NCBI GenBank assembly: GCA_009763385.1
Contig: CM019828.1
Coordinates: forward strand, 26,687,751-26,751,750
Reading direction: 5' to 3'
DNA from: Coix lacryma-jobi var. lacryma-jobi
Lineage: Eukaryota > Streptophyta > Magnoliopsida > Poales > Poaceae
DNA length: 64,000 nt
The translations under genes and the position numbers were made by a program. The stretch's first letter is position 1. Each line of letters begins with the position of its first letter. The notes beneath the pieces are model-generated. The model worked only from the letters and a program-made list of their open reading frames with translations. It did no database searches and was not told the DNA's origin. Positions 54,443 through 64,000 of the stretch are shown one piece after another.

Positions 54443-55514
54443 AGGGTTTCTCCATGCCAAGCATCTTGGTATTAGGGGTGTATTTCCTCCTCCTCCTTCC
54501 CGGCGACGGAGAGGAGGTAGGGTGGATCTGGTCTATCCATGGTGGCTCTGTTGAAGATGAGGGCGACAACTTCGGCGTCAACATCTATATTGACAAGACA
54601 ACATGGAGACTTTTGTTTCCGGGCTTCGGCATCAAGACGAAGATGATGTCGCCGCCATGGAATAATTTTCTCCTATCCCTTCTTCGTTTTGTTGTGGTTG
54701 GTTCTAGCCTCGATGAAGGACTAGGGAGAATAATTTTCAGATCAGTCTTCCTCATTCTTCGGTGGCAGAAAGAAGAAGGAAGACACAAGGAAGAAGAAGA
54801 AGTTTCTCAACTCCACTTGCAGGAATGTTGGCCGTCCGTTGGGCATATGTTCTCAGGCCAAAAACAATTGTTGCCGAGTATTTGCCTGTGCGGTCATCTA
54901 CACGAAGCGTCAATCAGGTTTGGTTTTGAGAGTTTGAGCCTTTCACAGCGCGGGTAAAATATAGATGAGAATCAGTTTCTGGATACATGTTTTTTCTAGA
55001 GTACCTGTAATACGATGATGTACCCAGCTATAATTTAATACAATTCTTCTTTCATCTAAAAAAAGAATTCTTGAAGGGAATTCTCTGGGTTTCGGCAGTG
55101 ATGACTTCAGTAGGATCAAGATTGCCTACTGGACTGAGAAAGAAATTATCCGGGTTATCCTGAAGCGGGATGAGGATCTGGTCATGGAGCGCCTGAAAAT
55201 TCAAAATTTGGGAGAGGATATAAAGGTGAAGATTCATTGGAGAAGAGGTATGATAAGGGACCCGGAATTTACCTCAGGGATGGAATCTTGAGTCGCCATT
55301 TGATCTGCGGAAACACCAAACTCAAGCTCTCAAAAGATTTTTTTGCTTGAAATCAAGTGGCGGCGGATTTCTTTGAAAGTTAGGGTTTGAAGGTAGCCTT
55401 GGGAAAAAGCAATAACGGTTGAGAAGAAGGACTCGGCTGATCGACTATGAGGTTAATCGATCGGACCTTAAGAAAGAAAGAATAACATTTTTGGAATAAA
55501 ATAAATTTCATCCC

Positions 55515-55529
55515 AAAATTGGGGGGGCA
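55515..55529 (+). promoter_or_regulatory. Polypurine tract of the Tat element
   Basis: AAAATTGGGGGGGCA directly precedes the 3' LTR start TGTGTTTAC. Confidence 0.75.
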
Positions 55530-57183
55530 TGTGTTTACATCAGATTTTGGACTAAGAAGATTGTTATTGTGTAAAAAAATGGCTGATTTATTAAGGAAAA
55601 AAGATCGGCCTAAAAATAAAAAATCTTATATGGGTGAAGCATAATCAAAGGATTCGTATGGACCAGCACGATGGGCTTCGAAGACGTGTCAGACTCGACA
55701 AAAGAGTTCAAGTTCGGGACGTCTTGTATTTTTACCTTTTTTGTAATCTACTCGTGTTAGGGCAGGAGTCAACCGGGTTATAAATAGCTAGAAACCCGGA
55801 TTTTGTAAGACATCCCCAATCAATCAAATACAATCGGCCCTCGGCCAAAACCCTAGGAGTAGGAATAACGTAGATCTCCGCGAGACCTTCAATCAGGCAG
55901 GGCTGCATCGACATCGATCGACCTCCGGTTTGCTTGTAAGTTTCACCAATGGCTTGTGTCATCATGTAATAAGGCTGCATTGGCATCGACCAACCTCTTG
56001 TTAAGCTATGGTATGGCTAGTTATCGGTCTAAGCTCATCTTTTGTAAGACTGTCTTGACTCTGATCAATCTCTTACTTTAGTCGATCTTGACTAGTTATC
56101 GGCTCTATTGGTTTGGCAAGCTAATAGATTCATTAAGTTATCGATGTTGTTTCATGTTTTAATTTGTTTATTTATGTTCTAAACAACATCTTGCCCAATC
56201 AAGATTGAGAAAATAGCTTGCGCTTAAAGGATGTCTAGTATCGGCTGTTCTAAGATTTACACGCTCATAACAGAGGGAATAGTCGATACAAGCTTCCCAT
56301 CGGCTATTTTCGTCAATCTTGGTTGTTACATGTTGTGCGTTTGAGATATTTGACAAAATCGTGATCTGATGTAAGAGTAGATAGATCTGATCTAGCATGT
56401 CTATTATGGCTGTATTTTTGAACCCCACTGATATATATGATAGATTAAGTCTGTTTATCTTAGATTAAATCATGCTTTTATCGGGTAGATCTTGTTCGTG
56501 CCTCATGGACCCTGTATCGGTTGAAATAACCGATCCAGTTATGCTCTCTTCATAATATGTTCTTTTAAATGGTTTGGAATCAGTGGATCTACTTTATGCA
56601 CGAGACGTGATCTAGCTTGACCATCATCAAGGCTACATGGAGACACCCCACTATTGATGTTTGAGTTATTTTATCGATCTATTTGTTATTACGGCTGCAT
56701 GGAGACACCCCACTGTTAATGAATAGAACTGCTTGTGCATTTAGTCGATACGTTGGTTTTATGCCATTTGAACGTACATATAGATCTTTATCTATCAATG
56801 TCCTTTAAGCTTATCGGCTGTGTGTTTATTATAAATTTTCATCTCATACAGGTTATAGTCGTTATGCTTTGTATCTTTTCATCATTTTACATACAATCTC
56901 ATGGGAGTTGACTTTGTAGTCAATGTCCTAAAGACAAATGGCTATATCAGAGCCGCATAATTTGGAACTGTCTGGCATCAAACCGGCAGGTTCCATGATT
57001 TGATGATCTTTTTCTTGTCCTTGTCAATTACATGTCAAATTGACTGGCACGCCCGAAGTCGATTTTGCTGAGAATCGGCACCACCGCTTGCTGAAGGTCC
57101 AGGAGGTTAGGACTCACTCCGTGCCCCTCTGAGGACCGTGTTCTGAGTGTGTTGGCTCTTCCAACCAAGATTTTGAGTCAACA
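55530..57183 (+). repeat. 3' LTR of the Tat element (1,654 bases)
   Basis: Same ends as the 5' LTR, TATAAATAG at 55779. It contains an extra segment of about 145 bases (within 56897-57057) that includes GACTGGCACGCCCG, similar to a Tat primer site. Confidence 0.9.
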
Positions 57184-59108
57184 TCGGTCATCTAGTGCCA
57201 CTTGAGCAATCTAACTTTGTGATGTGTTAGGATCAAGTGGTGAGGCAAGAGCTAAGTGCTCATCCTTCGAAAAATGATCGTGGAAAATGCTAACACGCTT
57301 GCACATGATGGTGTACACTTGGTGGTGTTGGCACATTTGCAAAAGGAGGTGAAAAGGTGACATGAAGAAGTGGGAGAAACTAGTGGATATCTCCCTCCCG
57401 CTGCGCATGTGAGGCAGGATTCGGTATTTTTCAGTGGTCCCAGAGGTGATTGGACGCTATCTTGGTGGTGACCGGATGCATCCGGTCAGTGGCCCGAGGA
57501 GTCACCTGAGTTCTGGTGTTGACCAGACTCTGGCTTGAGTAGTGACCGGACTTGGTGTTTGGTGCATCCGGTCATACTGACGTATGCTGAGCTGACGAGG
57601 TTTGGTGGACCAGACGCTATGGTGCGTCCGATCAGCCCCGATCGGACGCGTCCGATCAATAAAAACCCTCTCTGGAACCTCTATGTTCGTGATCAGACGC
57701 TGGAGCCCGTGTGTCCGGTCATTGTGGCTCTGGCGCATCTGGTCGTCGCTTGTCAGTAGCCGTTAGGTGGCGCTGCAGTTGATGAGACTTAGTGGACCGG
57801 TATGTCCGGTCAGATGGACCAGTGCGTCTGGTCGTACTTTAACTCACGTGGGAGTTGAAGTAGCCATTGGAGATCGGTGGTCGCGGTTGAGCGGAGTGGA
57901 CATGTGGCATCCATCCGTTGACCAGATGATGTCTGGGTGCATCCGGTCAGTTGAACCTGTGCGTCCGGTCGCTACGCAGTTTGCCCGGAGAAGGGGGTAA
58001 TGACTAGTTTAGCCCTTGGAGCTATAAATAGAGGTTGTGGCCAGTCTTGGCTAGGGCTTAGCACCCTTGGGACTTAGTGTCCATGCTTGGGGAGTGCTAG
58101 GAAGCCCTCTAACTCATTTGTGCTTGCTAGTGTGTGAATCAATTGCGAGTGAGTGATTGCTAGTGCGGTTGCATTGAGAAATTGCATCGAGTGACACTAG
58201 GTGATCATGTTGCAAGCCGGTGGTGCTTGTTACTCTTGGAGGATTCCACCTCCTAGATGGCTTGGTGATCGAATCTTCGTCGTGAAGCCTGCGTGAAGAT
58301 TGTGTGTGGCTCCGGAGAAGGATTGAGGGGTGTTGTGCTCGCCCTATGGGGATCGCGAAGAGCAACTCTAGTAGGGCGTGTCATTGAGTTACCCTCACTT
58401 GTGGGTGAGTTCTTGCGGCGCTCAAGTGTCGAGCTAGGTGTGGTGCCTATTAGCCACCGAACTACCAAAGTGTGTGGTCGACACAACGGGGAATAGCTTG
58501 GTGGCAGCCAAGTGAACCTTGGGAGAAAAATCACCATGTCAACTTCGTGTTCATCTTCTCGGTGGTTTGCAAACTCCATTCACTAGCTTGTATTTACTTG
58601 TTAATATACTTGTGCTAGTGTAGGTTGCTCTTGCGCTTCTAGTTAAGCTTGTATAGCTTGCTAGTTACATTCATTGCTTTTGTAGCATAGAAGTTGATCC
58701 CATGAGTGACTAGTTGACTGTAGTCTTGCTAGTCACATTGTTTGGTTTGTGTAGCTAAGTTGAGCTGTCTAATTTGACTTGTGTAGCCTTGTTATTGAGC
58801 ATTGCTAGTGAGCTTGGGCTTTGTGCTTTTTGCTTAGTGGCATGTGTAGGAGCTCCCCGGTTGATTGAGTACTTGTTGCTTAGGTTTGTGTAAACTTGCA
58901 AGCTAGAATTATTTAGGTGAGCTCTAGCTAGCCCGACACCTTAATCGCTTTGTTTAGGATCTTTTATAAGGTGCTTGAGGGTATAGATAGAGGGGTGTAG
59001 TCTTGGCTAGACCGATAGTTGTTAATTCCACATTTGTTTTAGTTAGCCGGTATGATTAATTTTAGAAAGGACTATTCACCCCCTCTAGTCCTCCATCTCA
59101 ACCCTTCA
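57184..59108 (+). repeat. Remainder of the split solo LTR
   Basis: A cluster of GACCGGAC, GCGTCCGGTC and GCATCCGGTCA words fills 57435-57975, followed by CTATAAATAGAGG (58022) as promoter, and ends CACCCCCTCTAGTCC...CCCTTCA. No primer site follows. Confidence 0.85.
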
Positions 59109-59194
59109 CCAACCTTCTCCCTCTTTCGGCCTGTTCTCTCCCTCTCGTTCCTACAAGCCACCCGCTACTTCTTTCCATGGGCCGAGCCCGGTGA

Positions 59195-61033
59195 TGTGGC
59201 TATTGACGGTCCTTACAGTCAATATTATACCATCAACTAGTGCATAAAACAATGGTAAACATGTGACAATGCATAGTTGTAGGGTTTGATTCTATCAAGT
59301 TCCATGAGTTGTGTAGTTCTCACTTGTTTTGTAGGAACATCAATATTTCACTACATAAAAGTATCTCAAGTGATGAATTGGATCATACCAATGCGAAGTT
59401 CTCGATGAGACGATCGAAACGGACATATGGTTTACTACATTTGGAGTCCCGACGAGAGAGTCCCTATTGGCTACGACATGGAAGCTTCTAGAACAACCTG
59501 AAGTGATCACCAAGCAACATAATACGGGGACTAAACTGACAGATTCAACAACATTGGTGAATTACTGTTTTCCAGGGAGTTTTACAGAAGATAGAAACAG
59601 ATTGAATCCTTCTCCAACAAGACAAATCGTGCAACCGGATGAAAAGGCGCATTAGGGCAACAAGGAAGGTTCCAGGAGACGTCACGACGAAGCAACCACC
59701 TGGGGGCTGCCAGGTGGGGCTGGCCGGCCCCACCCCCAGGCCAGCCGGCCTGGGCCAGGTCCCTTCTTGGCCCATCTTCGTGGAGCGTGACCTAATCGAC
59801 CTCCTCGACGCATCTAAGCCCTTGATCAAGGTCGGTTTGATCCGAAGGTCGTGGTTCATCCCATCGGGCTATATAAGCAGCCCCAGACCCCCCTCCCTGA
59901 AGCAATCCTCATAATCCTCAGATATTGATCAGATCTATCTTCATCAGGCAATTAGAGAGACATAGTTAGGGATTCAGAGATTAGAGATTAGATTATAGCT
60001 CTACTTCGAGATTAGAATTAGAATTAGATAGAAACAAGTAGAGTTGAGCGCGGCTAAGGATTCCGGATCGTCATCAGGAGTTATGGTAATTCTTGTATTC
60101 GACTTTGTGCTATTTCAATTATCATTATGTTTCTCTTTATTATGTTCTTCGTTTATTCTAGTTATATGCTCGATATAGTTCTAATTGATAGTAAGTTCAT
60201 ACATATGTTCGTCAAGCGCTTAGTTCGATTCCGGATTGGATTAAGTGGTCGATATAATGTAGGCATGGTGCTTAGATTATGTTTACCTACGAATGCACCC
60301 TATTCTCCGGGCCAGCAAGTGGTAGATCGCGAGGGTGACTCTTATAGCCTTGTTGAGTCCTTTGTAGTCCACTCCCCGAGTCTAGGAAGTAGAACCTGGT
60401 TACACTGAAGGAATTACTCTGGATATGAACTTCTTTCGTAATGTTCCTTATGTATGGGTGGATGATTAATTATGCTATATATGATATCATATGCTAGGAC
60501 TAACTTAGACTTAATAGAAGTAATATAACTTAGGAGTCTAATCTCTTAACGTATCGATTAGTTCTCAATTCTGCTTGATCATATGAGTCTCTCTCTCTCT
60601 AATTATGAATTCCCTACTAGTCTCTGTTATTTACCTTAATTATCATTATCCTTTTGCCTTACCCTTGTATTAGACTAGAGGTGAGTAATTAGATTCATGT
60701 CTAATTATATATGTTTGCAATTCTAAAGCCATATCATTCTTATTCTTAACCCTCTTAAGCTCCCGATGGTAGAATTATAAATAACGATACCTGGAACATT
60801 CCTGGGTGAAATGCTACAACGGGTGTATTTTATCTGTGCGCTTGCGGATAACCTTTATTTCATATCTTATCAAAGTGTCGCGCTATAAATACTCTCACAT
60901 CTCTAGTGTTGCTGCTAGTGGTGACAGCCTAGCGTTAGAGTGATGCTATGAGATGTCTACCCACATTTCTTGGCATTAGTACCGGGGGTAGATTCTAACC
61001 TACTCTTGGCATCGATGCTAAGAAATGCCAACA
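59195..61033 (+). repeat. 5' LTR of the Athila-type element
   Basis: It begins around TGTGGCTATTGACGGTCC and ends near AAATGCCAACA, just before the primer site. A GC-rich inverted stretch (CTGGCCGGCC...GGCCAGCCGGCC, 59727-59752) precedes the TATA box GCTATATAAGC (59868-59878). The exact ends are uncertain by a few bases. Confidence 0.7.
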
Positions 61034-61039
61034 AGCATT

Positions 61040-61060
61040 TCTGGTGCCGTTGCCGGGGAG
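61040..61060 (+). promoter_or_regulatory. Primer binding site, Athila type
   Basis: TCTGGTGCCGTTGCCGGGGA closely resembles the TGGCGCCGTTGCCGGGGA site (tRNA-Asp) used by Athila elements. Confidence 0.75.
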
Positions 61061-61266
61061 CTTTCAGGAACTTTTATATGGCTACAGAAGAATTCATCGA
61101 ACATATATATCTAGATTAGAATCATCACCTCTGTCTTTACAGGATTACCCTTGTTCTACTTTTGTTTATATCTTATACAGGGTAATACATGTTCAGTTGT
61201 GATCAATCACTGTTCTATCAAAAAGCAACTCAACCTAGAAGAAGATCGAGTCAGGTAGTGAAGACG

Positions 61267-62809
61267 ATGGCTAACAAGACTTTGCTAGAGTTCTCTTCTC
61301 CCAACATTGGAAACATTCGGACTGGACCAACACTCCAGACGGATAACTTAGAGTTTGAGCTCAAGCCAAGACTTATCAACCTAGTCCAAGCTACTACATT
61401 CAGTGGAAAAGCACAAGAAGATGCTACTGCCCATCTACAAAATTTCTTGGAGATCGGAAGCAGCATCATCATCAAGAACATTGCCCAAGACATCATACTT
61501 CTTTGGTTATTCCCATTCTCACTGGAGGGAAGAGCGAAGCAGTGGTTCTACGCTAATAAGGAAGACATCAACACATGGGACAAATGTTCAGAAGCTTTTC
61601 TATCGAGATTTTTCCCTATAGGCAAATCCAATGCCTTAAGAGGAAAGATTATAAGTTTTCAACAGCATAGAGGAGAAACCATTCCAGAAGCTTGAGATCG
61701 CATTCAAGACTACATTTCAGAATGCCCGCACCATGGAATGGAAGATTGGTTGCTCATGCACGGATTCTACAGTGGACTCACTCAAAAGTCACGTGAGCAA
61801 CTAGATGCTACTGCTGGAGGATCATTTATGTCACTTACTCCTAGGAAAGCTGAAGTCCTTATGGAGAAGATAGCTGAGAATCAGAGCTGGAAACAAGACA
61901 AGAATCAAACGTTGTCACCAGATGGAGGAAGCCCCAGAAGAAGTGAAGGCACTGACAACAAAGATGGATGTGTTACTGGGATGGCTAGACCAACGCGAGA
62001 AATACAAAATAGATCATCAAGCTATTCAAGATGCATTCGACGCTCAGACTAGAAGTGGAGAGAATAATCAGGACAATGCAAACATCATCAACAACTCTTC
62101 TACACTACGTAAGCAAGGATGGAATCAACACTCCACTTATCAAGGTATGTCCTCAGACAATTTCAATACTTCCCATTTTAAGCAAATGTCTTTAAGAGAT
62201 ATAATCGTAGAGCAGGCTAGAGTTAATGACACGAATATTTGGAAGCTTGTTTTCAAAGATAAAGCCTTAGAGGATATAAATGCAAAAATGGATGAGTTTT
62301 CTTCTGCTCTAAAAGAACAAACCAATATAAATAAAAAGATAGAGATACACTTAGCCAAATTGGCTGCTGTTTTGCCTGTTGCCACTAACCCTGAGCAGAC
62401 ACAAGCTATAACTACAAGAGGTGGGAAGGTCACTCGTGATCCCCCATATCCAAAAGGAGCAAGAGGACAGATAGCGCTAGTGATGCCAACTGTGACAGAA
62501 GAAAGGAAAGACGATGAAGCTGAAGAAATAGATCCACCACTACCAGAAATGATGCAAGACTATCATGACACCAACCACCTACCATTTCCACGTAGAAAGA
62601 GGAGAGCCACAGCAGATGAGCAGTTCAATAAGTTTGTTGAAGTAATTCAAAAATTATACATCAATATTCCTCTGTTAGATGCTATACAGGTACCCACCTA
62701 TGCAAGATATCTAAGAGACATCCTCAACAACAAACGACCACTGCCCACCACTGAGGTGATCAAGCTGATAGAAGAATGTAGTGCGACCATCCTCAACACT
62801 TCTCCATAG
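61267..62809 (+). pseudogene. gag: Athila-type Gag, broken
   Basis: Start MANKTLLEFSSP with an N-terminal gag domain: FELKPRLINLVQ... LHLQNFLEI-like region, LLWLFPFSLEGRAKQWFY, ALRGKIISFQQ (61267-61692). TGA at 61693-61695 stands where the family has Trp. The frame resumes (CPHHGMEDWLLMHGFYSGLT), shifts near 61915 into another frame (ALTTKMDVLLGWLDQREK... ITTRGGKVTRDPPYP), and reaches TAG at 62807. Three defects, so not functional. Confidence 0.88.
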
Positions 62810-63307
62810 AAGAAGAAGGATCCAGGATGCCCTACTATCGACTGTTCAATCGGTGATCAACACTTCAACAATGCGCTATGTGATCTCAGAGCAAGTGTGA
62901 GCGTGATGCCCAAGACAGTCTTTGATCAACTCCATTATTCAAGACTTGTCCCAACATCAATGTGCCTACAACTTGCCGATCAATCACTCCGCTATCCAGT
63001 AGGAATTGCTGAAGACATTCCAGTCAAGATTAGAGAGTTCTTCGTACGAGTTGACTTTGTGGTACTGGACATGCAATCAGACTCGAAAGTGTCACTCATT
63101 TTAGGGAGACCCTTTCTAAGTACTGCAAATGCCCACATCGACATTGGAATTGGAGAAGTCAGACTCAACATCAATGGACAAGAAGAATGTTTTCCATTCA
63201 AGACAAAGCCTGAGTTAGGTTCAACAACAAAGGTGGTAAGTGAAGAGGGAGATCAACAGTCACCAGAGGTATCATCCTCAGGGAAGGCGACAACCCCTTC
63301 AGAATGA
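62810..63307 (+). pseudogene. Athila-type protease region, altered active-site motif
   Basis: DPGCPTIDCSIGDQHFNNALCDLRASVSVMPKTVF is followed by VSLILGRPFLSTANAHIDI, the Athila protease layout. The catalytic loop reads D-L-R-A where the family normally has D-L-G-A, which should abolish activity. It stays in the same frame as the second half of gag after the TAG at 62807 and ends at TGA 63305. Confidence 0.82.
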
Positions 63308-64000
63308 CAACTTCGGAGAAGTCCAATTCGGTGGACTCTAAACCCCGAACCATCTCCGGAAGGTAACTCGGTAGTTATCCATATTTACTTTCTTGCACTT
63401 TCATTTCTGCATATGCATTTGAAAACCAAATAAAAATATGAAAACATAAATCAGGCCTCGCGTAAATAATTTTTACGGTGTGTAAAAACCTGAAAGAATA
63501 TTTACTGTGGTGGCACAAAAATATCTTTGCATCTATCATCATTTTGCATTTCATAATAAAGTAATTTAGTTTTCTTAAATTTTCTGCATAGTAATTATTT
63601 TTCACCACCGGGACCCAGTTTCTTGGGACCGACCTTTTGGAATCACTACTACTTTGCTTCCTAACCACTCAACCAAGCACCAGAACACTTTGCATCTTGT
63701 ATGGACGAAAATTTTTGCTTAGAAGTGAAGCAATGTTTGAGTGGAGGGAAGGACACCATGTGGGCCCCATAGGGGGGCCGGTCGACCCCACCACCAGGCC
63801 GACCGGCCTGCCCTGGCCTCAACTATAAAAGCCACCTCTCGGAGCTCTCCACACTCACACACAAACCTCTCAATCCTCTCCTTTCAGCAGAATTCATTTT
63901 GAAATCTGTTTGCTAGTTCAACCCTTCAATCTAGTGTGAGAATCCAAGAGAGAAGGAAGAGTTTGGTAGAGAAGAGAAAGTAGGAGTGTGAGAAGTTCTA
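63308..64000 (+). other. Noncoding, LTR- or promoter-like tail of the window
   Basis: There is no reverse transcriptase. GGCCGGTCGACC...CAGGCCGACCGGCCTG (63778-63810) followed by CTATAAAAGCC (63823) repeats the arrangement of the GC-rich inverted stretch plus TATA box in the Athila LTR at 59727-59878. It may be the start of another LTR or the noncoding part of a non-autonomous element; the edge prevents a decision. Confidence 0.5.

Larger units (their letters stand above)
38426..55064 (+). mobile_element. Poly(A)-tailed retroposon with 14-bp TSD, split by Sirevirus 2
   Basis: The sequence outside Sirevirus 2 is 38426-38620 (GC-rich leader with GCCGCCGCC) and 54448-55064, about 810 bases, ending AATTTAATACAATTC...CATCTAAAAAAA. 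GAATTCTTGAAGGG flanks it at 38412-38425 and 55065-55078. A long variable duplicate plus A-tail is the mark of LINE-driven insertion. The source is not identified: it may be a non-autonomous LINE derivative or a reverse-copied transcript. A short frame (54448-54957) has no domain that I recognise. Confidence 0.8.
36072..55299 (-). pseudogene. Antisense plant mobile domain (PMD/MAIN-like) gene, split by retroposon
   Basis: PMD proteins (aminotransferase-like domain of MAIN/MAIL1) act in host gene regulation and are also found inside plant transposons. Exons on the minus strand: 55273-55299 (MATQDSIPE), exon 2 55079-55192 plus 37493-38425, then 37148-37417, 36972-37077, 36841-36935 and 36072-36767 (stop 36072). 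The nested insertion with its 14-base duplicate splits exon 2; the exon 2 parts total 349 codons and the whole gene about 746 codons, all phases matching. Exon 2 holds the PMD (MWLEKYLFC...SNFLALAEKLYVTSDIPLGKY; WLLQLWLNLHL). Exon 3 is Lys-rich (KKKKKD, possible nuclear signal), exons 4-5 are acidic, and exon 6 is a coiled coil. No other stop is seen. Confidence 0.85.
29724..57183 (+). mobile_element. Tat-lineage Ty3/gypsy element, non-autonomous, with antisense genes
   Basis: 5' LTR 29724-31232, primer site, gag-protease 31274-34375, antisense genes 34791-35675 and 36072-55299, polypurine tract GGGGGGGCA before the 3' LTR 55530-57183. Without nested insertions it is about 10.8 kb. There is no reverse transcriptase, RNase H or integrase. 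CACACCCGGTGGGAC after the 5' LTR and the gag type are those of grass Tat/RIRE2-like elements, a lineage known for extra antisense genes near the 3' LTR. No matching target duplicate flanks it (TTATG left, TCGGT right). Confidence 0.88.
29660..59108 (+). mobile_element. Solo Sirevirus-like LTR split by a 27.5 kb insertion
   Basis: Its first 64 bases are 29660-29723 (TGAAAGGTCCTAGTTTGG...) and the rest is 57184-59108, ending CACCCCCTCTAG...CCCTTCA. Flanking 5-bp duplicates CCAAC at 29655-29659 and 59109-59113 prove one insertion event, and no internal region is present, so it is a solo LTR. Compared with the copy at 11222, about 300 bases are missing at the point where the Tat element sits. Confidence 0.88.
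59195..64000 (+). mobile_element. Athila-type Ty3/gypsy element, right end outside window or unresolved
   Basis: 5' LTR (about 59195-61033), primer site, gag and protease are recognisable. No reverse transcriptase is found up to 64000; the last 700 bases are noncoding. It lies in the outermost TGTAACACC-type LTR, next to the six-deep nest. Reading frames are broken. Confidence 0.8.

Overview
This is grass nuclear DNA, most likely from a panicoid cereal relative. The evidence is Sirevirus-type Ty1/copia elements, a CACTA element with TTTGCCGAGGGC-type subterminal repeats, Stowaway and Tourist MITEs, and one GC-rich monocot-style bHLH gene. The species cannot be fixed from the sequence. Almost everything is transposable element; I can support only one ordinary host gene.

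Layout. 1-9397: right-hand part of a Sirevirus copia element (Sirevirus 1) with intact gag (5' end outside the window), intact pol, a long repeat-rich 3' noncoding region and a 2.1 kb LTR. It is inserted in a Stowaway MITE whose right part follows (9398-9609). 10360-14580: LTR remnants of a second Sirevirus-like group (TGAAAG...CACCCCCTCTAG), two of them head-to-head as a long inverted repeat, plus an 8-bp-TSD hAT MITE. 15374-15608: complete Stowaway. 16796-19532: two-exon bHLH transcription factor with a C-terminal ACT-like domain and a Tourist MITE in its intron. 20346-25457: a CACTA element (intact 7-exon TNPA-like gene, tail of TNPD) that had landed in another Stowaway copy and is now fused to the 3' half of a hAT transposase element.

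29358-59194 is a six-deep nest. From outside in: a TGTAACACC-type gypsy LTR; a solo Sirevirus-like LTR (29660-59108, TSD CCAAC); a Tat-lineage Ty3/gypsy element (29724-57183) with decayed gag-protease, no reverse transcriptase, and two antisense spliced genes, one encoding a plant mobile domain (PMD/MAIN-like) protein; a poly(A)-tailed retroposon (38426-55064, 14-bp TSD); Sirevirus 2 (38621-54442, TSD AGGGT, LTRs differing at 43 of 2081 positions by my count); and a 4.1 kb solo LTR (40903-45007, TSD TCTTG) inside Sirevirus 2 gag. 59195-64000 is an Athila-type gypsy element with a broken gag and protease.

The observations I rate highest are: (1) the antisense PMD gene in the Tat element, whose frame and splice sites are whole apart from the retroposon insertion, while the sense gag-protease is full of stops; (2) arrays of five or six consecutive short stem-loops in the Sirevirus LTRs whose stems change in a compensatory way around one conserved loop; (3) different palindrome families occupying the internal part of otherwise similar Sirevirus-type LTRs, with one family (CCTCGAGGC-like) spread over coding, 3' noncoding and LTR parts of a single element. 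All divergence counts and alignments were made by eye.
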